Positions 35,150 through 45,587 of a DNA stretch of 64,000 nt are shown piece after piece (position 1 is the stretch's first letter; every line of letters begins with the position of its first letter). The DNA is taken from contig JBCFYV010000012.1 of assembly GCA_039000515.1 (NCBI GenBank), forward strand, positions 6,468,826-6,532,825, in the 5' to 3' direction. The position numbers and the translations under genes are program-made. The notes under the pieces are model-generated. The model was not told the DNA's origin and ran no database searches. It worked only from the letters and a program-made list of their open reading frames with translations. The stretch comes from Timema cristinae. Its lineage: Eukaryota > Arthropoda > Insecta > Phasmatodea > Timematidae.

Positions 35150-35329
35150 TCATTTTCTTTTGGGTACAGATTTGCCCAGACTTTTCTTTAAATAATGAGA
35201 TATGGATGGACACGGGGAAATCAGAGAAAGCTTAGTAGTATGTCCACGTTAAGCCAAAGGTGTAGAGTTTGATATTTCCACATTAGGTTGGGTAAGATGG
35301 TTGGTAAGCCATATTATGATATAGCCCTG

Positions 35330-35510
35330 TATTTATAAAGTGAACGTTAAATTACCCAGCATAGGGTGGATTTATTTTTCCCGTCACTACCCTCTTCTGA
35401 AACAGTCTTCGAAACTAAATGGTTCCCGATGTGACAATGAGAACAATTATCCTGCTGATGCTGTTTGCGCATGCGCTGACTAAGGTTGTCACCGTCGTGT
35501 AATCTAGCTC
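35330..35510 (+). CDS. possible 5' exon encoding a signal-peptide-like N-terminus
   Basis: An ATG at 35437 in the context GACAATGAG opens a 21-residue frame to a stop at 35500: Met-Arg-Thr, a hydrophobic core (Ile-Ile-Leu-Leu-Met-Leu-Phe), then Ala-His-Ala-Leu-Thr-Lys. This looks like a secretory signal peptide. TATAAAG lies at 35334-35340, about 100 bases upstream, and GCGCATGCGC lies inside the frame. AAG|GTTGTC at 35483 is a possible but weak donor. It could be a first exon of a secreted protein or chance. Confidence 0.2.
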
Positions 35511-35799
35511 TAGCTTACAGCCAAGTCCGACACCTTTATATTCTGCTGATGATTGATTTACCTTGTTTCGACGGAGGAACGACAATTGATGAGGCTTTAC
35601 CCAAGTCAAGGAGCGAAAAACGATTGTAGAAAAGTGATGAATGGTGTTATGCTCGTTCTGATTATGTCGGAGAAACTATAGAAAAATAAAAATACATTTA
35701 TTGGATGGTTTAATAATAATATATTGAGAACCGGTAGGAAGAACCTCTTAGAAAATATTAACTTTTTGCTGTAAACATCGATTTATTTTTATCTTGGCC

Positions 35800-36032
35800 T
35801 CACGTCTTAATACCTGTCCAGGTTATACGCACGTGTTCTAATTACGCTAATGAGTTAAGGAGGAAGAAGGTTAATTATAGGAAGTGTAACAGCGTTTGTG
35901 TGGAGGAAGAGTGGAAAACCATTTAGTAAAAGACACGCTTACTTACCCGACCGGGATTCGAACCTTGATTTCCTTGTCATCGGCAGTCTAGTCTATTGCA
36001 AGAGTGACGTTTTAGAACATGCAGGCACCGAA
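35800..36032 (-). mobile_element. SINE-1 copy, well preserved
   Basis: Tail CACGTCTTAATACCTGTCCA, body GTGTGGAGGAAGAGTGGAAA, head with GACCGGGATTCGAACCTTG (box B) and ACATGCAGGCACCG (box A region) on the minus strand. Confidence 0.85.
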
Positions 36033-36034
36033 GC

Positions 36035-37235
36035 ATGTAACATTGATATTATTTCACTATATTATTGGTATTACTAATACTAATTTTATCAAAAGAGACA
36101 GCAAACGATATACTTCTTGACGTAGGCTATAGATATAAAATGTTTCAGCAACTTTAATAATTGTCAAAAGAGTTTTTCTCTCTCAGAATCAGACATTAGG
36201 TAATACAGTCAGCTCAAATCAGGTGGCGCAACATAGTGCGGTTTCCTGTTACTTACATAAATAAAACCGCGGACCTGAGACCATTGTAGCCATATTAGCC
36301 CATTTTAAAAAAATTAAAAAAGTTATATTAAAATGAACAATTCTCTTTTACTGTACCAAATTTCGCTGTTGTAAAGTAAAAAATAAAGAAAACTGAACTT
36401 CACTGTTATTTCTGGTCCAAGATTAATTCTGTATCTAATATGGAGAAAGAGAACACGTGTAATCAACTGTGCAGGATCAGTGATGCATATGTTATGGATA
36501 TAGCTGTATCAATCATCATATTCGTAAACTTGAAATATCTTTGTTTACAATCGTAGGCGAGAAATTGCCGCTCAAACGCTGTATTTAATACCACGATGCG
36601 TTATTTTAAAGTATGTATAGTTCATACCAAAATAACATATATTTTCTAATATTAATGTGCATATATTTAAGGGTGATCCACGATTAAATAAAGGTCAGAA
36701 GCCACGGCTCTACCAAGGGTTCGAGCTACGGCCTAAAATAGTAACTGGCCATCTTATCGAGCGCAGGTCCTCTATGACCTTTGACATTTGCGAGGATGCT
36801 TCTAATAAAACATAGAGCCAATTCTTCCGATCATGCAAGACAAAGTAATTGATGAGATAATATATTTGATTTACTAAAAACTTCAAATTATTTATTAGTT
36901 TTAATTTTTCTATTTAATGACACTGTCAAAATTAACTACCTATTTAATGCTAGGATGACCCCAAAACCAATAATTAAAATTTTCCTTGGGTTTATCAAAT
37001 CCACGCTCATTTATCTTAATAGGTAGATTAATTGAATTATGAATGGCGTTACCTATAATTTTAAACCATTGTTGATAATACATTAAGCAATTAATATTTT
37101 TTCCAACGTCCTCTTTATATTACTTTAAAGCTAGATTATTTTAAGTTGTATTATAAAGCTATGAGTTGAGCGGTGGTTCAACATGAGATTTTATCAGATG
37201 TAGTTAAGTTATGAATTAATGTTAATATCAACAAC
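36035..37235. other. unique DNA without recognised gene
   Basis: A GC-richer patch at about 36680-36790 contains GGGTTCGAGCTACGG, which is box B-like, but no matching box A is seen. The rest is AT-rich. Confidence 0.45.
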
Positions 37236-37239
37236 CGTG

Positions 37240-37605
37240 GTCACAGGGTTTTATGCGTAAGTCTCTTAATATACTTGATTGATAGCTATGAGGGAGGTCG
37301 GGAGTCGAAACCTGACCAATTTCCTTAGGGACGAGAAGGTCCAACCAATAATTTTTCGCAGGGTTTTTTACATTCTACCTCCACGCTTATGCAAGCTAAT
37401 TTCCTTTATTTTTTATAATTAATAAATTTGATCACTTCGTTTTATTAACTGCTCAAGCTATATGCTTATAATAATGAAGAAAGCATTTCTTAGAGCTAAT
37501 CTTTCCACATTTTGCGTGGAAGGAGCGTGGTAAACCATTTAGGAAAACCACCTTGAGTAGATCTGACAGGGATTCGAACCTTGACCGTTCGGCCACTGAA
37601 ATGGG
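37240..37605. mobile_element. two SINE-1 fragments, tail to tail
   Basis: A plus-strand remnant (37240-37400, GGAGGTCGGGAGTCGAAACC then CTACCTCCACGCTTATGCA) is followed by a minus-strand copy (37435-37605, GCGTGGAAGGAGCGTGGTAA then GACAGGGATTCGAACCTTG and GGCCACTG). The second keeps box B and loses part of the variable region. Confidence 0.6.
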
Positions 37606-37609
37606 TAAC

Positions 37610-38400
37610 GTCATCTAAAAGCATACGGTTTGCATACCACTCAGTATATTAAATATTTGATAAATTGGTGTTAAATTTGCTAATAACAAACGTTATAAAA
37701 AATGTAAAAATATATTGAAAGAAATAATAATCATATTTGGTCAATTACTATTGCATAATGATGTGGTCATCAATAAAACTCCTCCAATCTTCGCTCTCTC
37801 AGATTATATTGGTTTGACTAAAACAATAACAGGTTCCAAAACAAAATGTTTAAAAAGTTTTTTTTAAGTATAGTTTTATACGGCTAATTATTTTTGCTCT
37901 AAGAAATTATTGTAATCCCGAACATTTCTGGCCTCGAGATTATGGTGTATCTTTACGTTTAATGTGCTCCCGATCAAACAAAATTGGGGTAACAGTCGAA
38001 ACGAAACGGTTGAATGATTTTCTTCCGAACTTGACATTTAGATGTTATCTGGGCTTACCTCAGGACCAAATCATGATTTTAATTCTAGCTCCCAACTTAA
38101 AAATAGTTTACTGATAACTATCTTTTGAAAATTCAAAATTGTTTGAGAATGGCTATAATTATTTGTTCAAAAGTTATATCGTGATAGTAATTTGCACTGT
38201 AACACTATATTAGTTTCGTTTGGGTCCAAAATTGATGTACTGAAGAGTGATTTTTGACAATATTATTTTGATCAATTTTGATTTTCAATTTTATTTATAA
38301 TAGGTATCTTGGAAGTGTTTTACATGACACTGTGCTTTTTTATTTCCGAGTAAATTTTTGTAAAGGTAGTTTATTGATAACTGATTTTTTAATTATTTTT
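37610..38400. other. AT-rich DNA, possible old repeat
   Basis: TAGTTTACTGATAACTATC near 38105 is echoed by TAGTTTATTGATAACTGAT near 38365, hinting at an old ~256 bp duplication. No coding. Confidence 0.35.
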
Positions 38401-38401
38401 T

Positions 38402-38632
38402 TGTATCGCGTATTACTACCCGTTTGGATTATACGCTTATGCACTAATTACGCTAATGGTTTAAGGGACAAGGAAGGTCATGTTTAGATAAAGTGTACTC
38501 TCATTGACATGGAAGAAGAGTTTAAAAACCAACCTCATAAACCTGATCGAGATTCGAAACTAGATCTCCCCGTCATCGGCAGTCTAGTCTAACACAAGAG
38601 TTACGCCTTAAACCATGTGGCCACTGAAGTGG
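38402..38632 (-). mobile_element. SINE-1 copy, well preserved
   Basis: Tail GCGTATTACTACCCGTTTGG, body, and head with GATCGAGATTCGAAACTAG (box B) and AAACCATGTGGCCACTG (box A) on the minus strand. Confidence 0.85.
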
Positions 38633-38738
38633 GTGTGTTAAAGTTAAACACGTAGGTGCTAAAATAGGCCTATCACCCTTATAGGTGTCAAAGCTTTTTT
38701 TTAAATCCGTTTTAACATAGTCTTTCTCAGGTAAATCA

Positions 38739-38872
38739 TTTTGTTCTCTCCTAATTAACTATGTTTTGTTCTCTCCTAATTAACTATGTTTTGTTCTCTC
38801 CTAATTAACTATGTTTTGTTTTCTCCTAATTAACTATGTTTTGTTCTCTCCTAATTAACTATGTTTTGTTCT
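38739..38872. repeat. 25 bp minisatellite, 5.4 copies
   Basis: The unit TTTTGTTCTCTCCTAATTAA followed by CTATG repeats five times with a single base change, plus a partial sixth copy. Its homogeneity suggests recent growth. Confidence 0.95.
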
Positions 38873-39344
38873 AAAACAAACAAGGTTGGGTGCCTTCCAT
38901 ATCATTTTCATTGTTAGAAAAATAACTTTAATTTATTAACTGAGGTTTATTGAGATTATTCTAATTTCGCATTAAAACTTCTATATGTGCATTCATTGTT
39001 GAGGAAGTTCATTAAAATGTTCATTATTATAATTACGTATTAATGGAAGTTTGTTGACGTTTTACTAAAAAATAAAAAATTTAATAAATTAATAAGCTAG
39101 ATAGTAGTAAATTCACAATTGAACATTCTTAAGGCAACCTGGTCAACGGATCAGTATAAAAAAGGTATATCAATCAGGTAAAAAAAAACCTGCGTAGTGC
39201 AGACCGTCTTATCTTGCTCCATGGTACGATAACATGTTCAGGTCAATAACCCACCACACTGTCAACAGTGGTCACAGGGATGAACGTGTCAATCTTGTCT
39301 TGTCTGATTTGACGCTGCATCCTGGTGTTAACTTTCTTTTGTAC

Positions 39345-39745
39345 CGTTAATCAAATCACGTCAAATCGATCCTTAATCAATAGAAAATTAATTAATTCGT
39401 GGTTAAAATCAAGTTAAATTGATACTAAACAAATCAACCCACAAATTAGATTAAATCAATAAAAAGTTAGCCAATATTTTATCGATGCAAAACAAATTGA
39501 TCTTTAGATATAACCAAGTCAAGACGGTACCAAACAAATTGATTAATAATTAGTTAATACAAATCTAAATGAGGCGTAGTTAAAATATATTCCAGTCCAT
39601 ACAAAACAAATCAAGCTATAAATCAAATAAATACAAAACGAGTTGATCCATAATTAAAATAAAATCAGATTGAATCAAACGCATTGATACATAAATAAAA
39701 ACAATTCTAATCATTGCAAAACAAATCAATCCACAAATTACGCCA
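39345..39745. repeat. degenerate AT-rich tandem repeat
   Basis: Variants of CAAAACAAATCAATCCACAA and AATTA recur at irregular intervals of about 40-60 bp. The segment is probably an old, heavily mutated array. Period and copy number cannot be fixed by eye. Confidence 0.5.
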
Positions 39746-39789
39746 CTGATCTATGGTGCGCTAAAAGTTTGCAATAAACAGCATCCGTG

Positions 39790-40065
39790 CTCACACACAT
39801 ATTGTATCATACGCCGGTCATGTGTGTGAAGGTAATCCGCACTATACTCCGCCCCTAACAATGACGTCACAACCACTTGGCGCCTCTCCAGCACCATCAT
39901 TACCTTCCACCGTCGGAATCTTGGTCTGGGATTTTAATTGTGCTACTTAACGTGCAGTTTACAACACCATTATATTTCATTGCGATTTGGGTTCACGTTT
40001 TGCTTAAATCTGTCTATATCGAGCCGTACGTGGGAGCTGGTATGTTTGATTTGCCCTCATAAAGA
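39790..40065 (+). promoter_or_regulatory. promoter-like island with CRE and GC box
   Basis: TGACGTCA at 39862-39869 follows CTCCGCCCC at 39848-39856, a CRE plus a GC-box-like site, in a patch less AT-rich than its flanks. A 61-codon ORF starting at 39877 lies just downstream. It has no recognisable domain. Confidence 0.25.
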
Positions 40066-40581
40066 CAAGGATATATATATATAGACACCACACGATCTAC
40101 CACATTATTTAACCTAGAACAAAACACATCATTATTGCGACCTTTAGGGGGGGGGGGGGGATCATAATGAACGTGGGAAAGCTATCATTTACCTAATATC
40201 TCTCTATCTAACAGCTTTCTAAATTCACATTATCTGACAAATGAGACAGCTGCAAATTTTACCACTGGGCGTATGAATACTTTAAAGTAGTTCTACTAGC
40301 TTATAGTACTGTCAGATGGTAGGACCACACTTTACATCATGCTAAGAGAAAAATTATTACGATAATTCTAATTTTAAAATGAGTTTTGGATTGTATATAT
40401 ATGCGCGAATGGACTAAATCACTTTTAGCCCAGTTTGTGAGAATATTAGCCAATATTAATGTAACTTTTCCCAGGAGACGCCTGGCAGTACTAATCGTTC
40501 ATCTTACCATGTCCCGATGATATGAGGTGATGGTGAAAGTGAGTATGAGGTTGTGGAACTAGTATATAATCTTAACCTGAC

Positions 40582-40974
40582 TTAAGGTGGAGTGCTAGTG
40601 AGCGTGAGTTTAGGGCAGTATTTTTGCAGTTTTTATAGCACAAACATTTTTTGGTCAAAATAAATCAAATATTTATTCTATAGAAACATAAAATTTTATT
40701 TTCTGCACATGCTAATCTCAACAGTTGTTGACTATCTTTCATGAGCATGGCGGCATTTGGTGACAAACTTTTCTCTTTATTTAAAAAGTTTGTCACCAAA
40801 TGCCGCCATGCTCATGACAGATATTCAACAATTGTTGAGATTAGCATGTGCAGAAAATAAAATTTTATGTTTCTATAGAATAAATATTTGATTTATTTTG
40901 ACCAAAAAATGTTTGTGCTATAAAAACTGCCAAAATACTGCCCTAAACTCACGCTCACTAGCATCCCGCCTTAA
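40582..40974. mobile_element. foldback MITE, copy 3, nearly intact ~190 bp-arm palindrome
   Basis: TTAA at 40582-40585 and 40971-40974 flank ends GGTGGAG and CCCGCC. The two arms are almost perfectly complementary through GAGCATGGCGGCATTTGGTG and meet at a loop of about a dozen bases (TCTCTTTATTTA region, near 40772-40784). Transcripts across it would form a long double-stranded hairpin. This is the youngest-looking of six copies. No ORF; it needs a transposase from elsewhere, probably piggyBac-type given the TTAA. Confidence 0.9.
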
Positions 40975-40982
40975 GTCTAATT

Positions 40983-41092
40983 ATATAACCAAACCCTGGT
41001 GACCTGTGATATAATTCCCCATGCTACTAGCTGGGAATCCAACCTGGGACACCTAAGTTCAAAGCCAGGTGAACTATACCATGGGGACGGCT
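40983..41092 (-). mobile_element. SINE-3-related tRNA head
   Basis: On the minus strand: CCATGGTATAGTTCACCTGG (box A region) then CAGGTTGGATTCCCAGC (box B), followed by a short body GGGGAATTATATCACAGG. It starts within 10 bp of the foldback MITE's right end. Confidence 0.6.
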
Positions 41093-41879
41093 ACTTTTAG
41101 ATTAAACAATAATTTTAGTCAAAGTCTTACAAAAATTTGTATGGAATTCTACTTTTTGTTAAATGCAGATAAAAAAACATAGCACCCACACAAGTATGCA
41201 CGTGTTCTAAATACCAGCCTTGAATACCGGCTGGGTGTTTTGAGAGTGACTTTCATCTTGTTCCACGAAAACGTGGTAACATTTCCTTTAATTTATACCG
41301 TCTTCAGCCTCACCACATTGGCGTAATTAATATATATGTGTACAACCAGAAACACAAAGCAGAGGGAAGCTATAGTGGTATCGCAATAGGAAGGTAGGTT
41401 TGGAAAATACAGTCTACAGGAAGGTAGATTCAGATTTTGAACAACATGTAAGGTTTTTATGTACAGTCCAACATTCATTGGAATAACCTTATCTGACAGC
41501 TAGAAAAGTTTCTAGATATCATTCCACATATTCACACGTCAAGTAATGTTATGCAAAGCTGTCACGTTCATGGATATTATCATTAACTATAAAAATAACG
41601 CTAATAACATAAGGATTTGTTATTAATGTTGATTGCAATAACTATCTTTGAGAAGCCATTTCTCTAAAGATCTTAATATATGATGATGATATGACTGTAA
41701 TAAGATTTACATGCGCTAGAAACTATCCGGTCTGCACCGAAACACGATATTTCTGTTGAAGGGTGTAATCTGAGAACCCTAATTGTAACAAACACCCTCC
41801 CCTTTACCCGGGAAGTAATCCGTGTCATTTTGATGGTGGTACATCCAACATCAAAATTGTTTACAACTTAATCTAAGGG

Positions 41880-42035
41880 ATTATGGATTGGTAGCTGATT
41901 TAGAGAAATGCATCCACATTAGCGCGTAGAGTAGATAAGAAAGCCACATTTATTAAACCATACCCAAATCTTTACGGCCAAGAACCGAACCTGGACCTCC
42001 GCGTTACTGACAATTTTATACATCCATTACAACAT
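41880..42035 (-). mobile_element. possible diverged SINE-1 fragment
   Basis: AAGAACCGAACCTGGACCTC (box B-like on the minus strand) preceded by GAGTAGATAAGAAAGCCACA fits the family weakly. Confidence 0.35.
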
Positions 42036-42499
42036 GCTCCTATTGAAACATTGGGAGAGTGGCTCACAGGAAGTGATGGCGTGAAAAGGGCACCCTAAAA
42101 GTGAGGACCCAGGTATCGTATAAAGAATTTTATTTTTAAATAAGCCAGTGAACTCTGTTCAGACCTTGATAAATAGAATGTTGAAAATGGAAATACTAGG
42201 GTAGAATTTTAAGAGAAAAAAAAATTATACCCACAAAGTTAAGTAAATATGGTCTTTATACCAGATTTTTTATTTTTTATCATATCGTTTCTAGCCCAAA
42301 CCACACCCTAAATTATCTGGTGACCGCCGGTACGCTTTGGCAAACCTAGTTCACAAGCCCGCAGGAAATATAAAGATAGGAATGTAGCTTTCATGGTATC
42401 GCTGGTGTTATCTAGGATTTTCATTGGCTTAATTAACAGGCACTTTCTAAAAATAAAAATTAAGCATATATTAAAATATTGCTTGAAACTAACTTGGAC

Positions 42500-42535
42500 T
42501 ATGAGAGAGAGAAAGAGAGAGATAAAGAGAGAAGA
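42500..42535. repeat. (GA)n microsatellite
   Basis: An interrupted GA tract with AAGAGAGA units. Confidence 0.85.
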
Positions 42536-43620
42536 GTTTATTATTATTAACTAATAAATACAATACCATGTAATACAAATTAAGACTATTACAATTTATA
42601 TAAAAATTTCAAGTTTAGAGATATTCATTATTATTACTATTATAGAGGCATTATAAAAAATCTGTTAACCTGTGTATAGAATATAGAGCTGAAGTACTAA
42701 TTTAAATATATTTTACTTGCTTATCTAAAGTATAAAAAAACTGTTATACCAGATATATTAAAAAATAAATGGTACAACACAATCACACTAGCTTTCTCGT
42801 ATTGTGTGTTAAACCTTGCAAATATTAAATAATAGGTATTAAGTAAATTATCCTTAAGTAAGTTTTACCCGTAACAACAAACACATCACAATAAACAACA
42901 AAATAAAAACTCCCAAGTAAATGATTTAAACCAAATTGTTCAAATATTTTTGGCAAATATAAAATTTTTATAAATAAGGTTTTTGTAAACTACCTTAAAA
43001 TTATTCATAATTTGTAAAAATATAACATTTTCTTATCTATCTTGAAAAAATATTCCCAGATGCTCATTTTGAATCAAATCTTTAAGGTAAATTTTGAAAA
43101 ATTTCATATTTTCTATGATATGCCGAAAGTAAGCTACCATTAAATTAATTTATTTTGGAAAAATAAAGATAAATTATTTATTTTCATGTAAAATAGTCCT
43201 CTATTAAAAATTTTGAAAACTAAATTATATTTTTGGAAATGTTCAAAATTTATAAAATCATTTTCAATAATCTAATTTGAACAAACTAATTAATGGTCGT
43301 TTGGTTATGAGCTATTTCTGAAAATTCGAATTCTTTTGAAAATGACCATATTGATTTTGATTGGAATGTATAACTTTTATTTGCTTAAAACATACAGGAA
43401 TAACTCATTTTATTTCTTCCGACTCGGTTTTCAGATAATTTTATAAAAACAATTCCAGTTTAAAAATTCTGACTTTTAAGTACACGTCATATTCTTGGAA
43501 AAGGGGCATCTAATTTTTAAATTTCAGATCTCAGCTTGCAATAGATATCGCATAACGCTCATGAAAGACAGACAGGCAGATACACAAACTCTTTATTTTA
43601 TTAATATATATAATAATGAT
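42536..43620. other. very AT-rich DNA, possible old retroelement 3' end
   Basis: No coding is seen. The stretch ends in GACAGACAGGCAGATACACA then a T-rich tract and (TA)n. Runs of GACAGACAG before a simple-sequence tail occur at 3' ends of some animal interspersed repeats, so a 5'-truncated non-LTR element is possible. Confidence 0.25.
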
Positions 43621-43749
43621 AAAAATATTGCGTATTGTTGAACACAATATTTGTCTTGGAAATAGAATATACTAGTTTCAAAAATAACATCATTTTCTAT
43701 TTTAAAACTAACATTAGTAGCAAGCATAGCTTCGGCTTGCAGTAACTTC

Positions 43750-43900
43750 CATGCCAGTTTAAAGAAATACACCAAATCAGAGTAGAGAGAGGATGGGAAA
43801 TATCACACATTCCAATGCGCATGCCTGGGATTAGAACCATGACCTCCTTGTTTACTTCGACTAAATTAAATGTGCGCTTAAGACCTTAGACCACCAACCC
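43750..43900 (-). mobile_element. SINE-1 fragment
   Basis: Body GAGTAGAGAGAGGATGGGAA, head with GCCTGGGATTAGAACCATG (box B) and AGACCTTAGACCACCAAC on the minus strand. The tail is lost. Confidence 0.6.
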
Positions 43901-43904
43901 ACAT

Positions 43905-45580
43905 CTACGATTCTCTACTTTAATTGGAACAAAGTGTACCACGCTAGCCGACGCGTTGAGTAAGAGCACAGAATGTGTTGAAATTTGGATTGTTGACATC
44001 TACTTATAACTTATGTTATATACGCACTTTCTGTATTTGACTAAAGCAACCACTTCGTATTATGAAATATGTATGGCATACGTTAGTTAAAGATATACCA
44101 GTAAAGTTAAGATACTTGTCAAAAACAAAAAAAAGCACACCCATTTAATGTATTTATTTATTTTTATCTTTTTCCTAAAACTACATTTTCAAATAAAAAT
44201 CCTACTGCAGGTTATTAAATAGCGATAGTTTTAGTAGATATATACAATTATAGTATACGAATAAAATACAAATAGATTGGGCTCAATTTAATTCACTTTG
44301 CGACCTGTTTTCAAACATCACCGTACAGACAACCGGACAATTGCACAGAGCAAGTTTCTTACACGTATTTTTGACTTCAATATTAAGTTCAATCTGAGCT
44401 AAATCGTATTTATTTGTAGATCTCAATCTTCTCTTTGATAATATAGACTTTTATCTGGGTTGTAACTGTAATGTGCGCAGTTAAACCAATTTTATTGATA
44501 AATAGTTAATCGGTAAATGTGGACTGGGGGAGAATAAAACACACTCCTCCTCAACTAAGTTTCAGAATAGTATGAGGGGAGAACATTTTAGTTTGGTACT
44601 TTTCTTTAAAATGGTTCTTTATTTATTATTTCACACATAAAAAATAAATCTTTTGTTAACTTTGACGATCTAGTAAAAAAGTATACAAATAAAATGTATT
44701 TATTTAATATGTTAGCTATGATTGTATTTTTACTAAATACATTAAGTGATGGCATATATAATAATGTCATGGCTTATTGAAAATGAAATTATTTTTGAAA
44801 TTGTTTTTTTTATATGTCCATATATATTTGATTTTTGCAACATTTTTGTCTCTAAAAACGTAGAAAGGTTGTAATAGTATCAAATATAAACTCATAATCG
44901 TATTGGTCATGAAACATTTGGCGCGTATTATTTTATGTTTTTGTTGTAACATGTTGTTCACTATATATTTCAATGTCAAAGTTTTACGGTGTAGTTTTAA
45001 CCTTTTCTATTTCAATGCCAACATAGTAAATAAATCTAAATAGGCCTATTTGAGCATATAGTCGCATTAAAACGGACATATTTCAGATATAAATCTGAAA
45101 TCTTCATTCCTCATCTAACATAACGTGATATTATGACGCACTCCACAAAGGAATGCAGTATTAAAATGGGCTCGGGTACTTCGTGATAAGAATGACCATA
45201 ATAAATAAAGACAATCCATATTTAATGTTTTCAGCTCACCAATAAACGTGTTAAAAAAGAAGTCAAGTTGTTTTTTTAATGTCAAACATTTTGTTTGTGT
45301 TATCTATTAAAATATAGTTATCTGCCCTTCCCCTATTTATAAATATAAACTTAGGTTGTATATATGAAATATCAGATAGTTTATTTCTTACAAAAATCTC
45401 TAATCACACATTTTTGAACCTATAGTAAATAAAACTATTTAAATTTAAGATGCTTATTATTTTATTTATGGTTCTAATTGAAACGTCAACTTTAATTTTC
45501 AAATCGAAGTATTATTCCTCAAAGTAATTGTCCAATAATTTTTTTGAGATTTTTTAAATAGCAACTTTAATTATTTGGAT
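43905..45580. other. AT-rich DNA without recognised feature
   Basis: About 1.7 kb with no repeat family, coding segment or regulatory island that I can identify. It includes the left flank of the 69 bp array. Confidence 0.5.
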
Positions 45581-45587
45581 GTTATAC

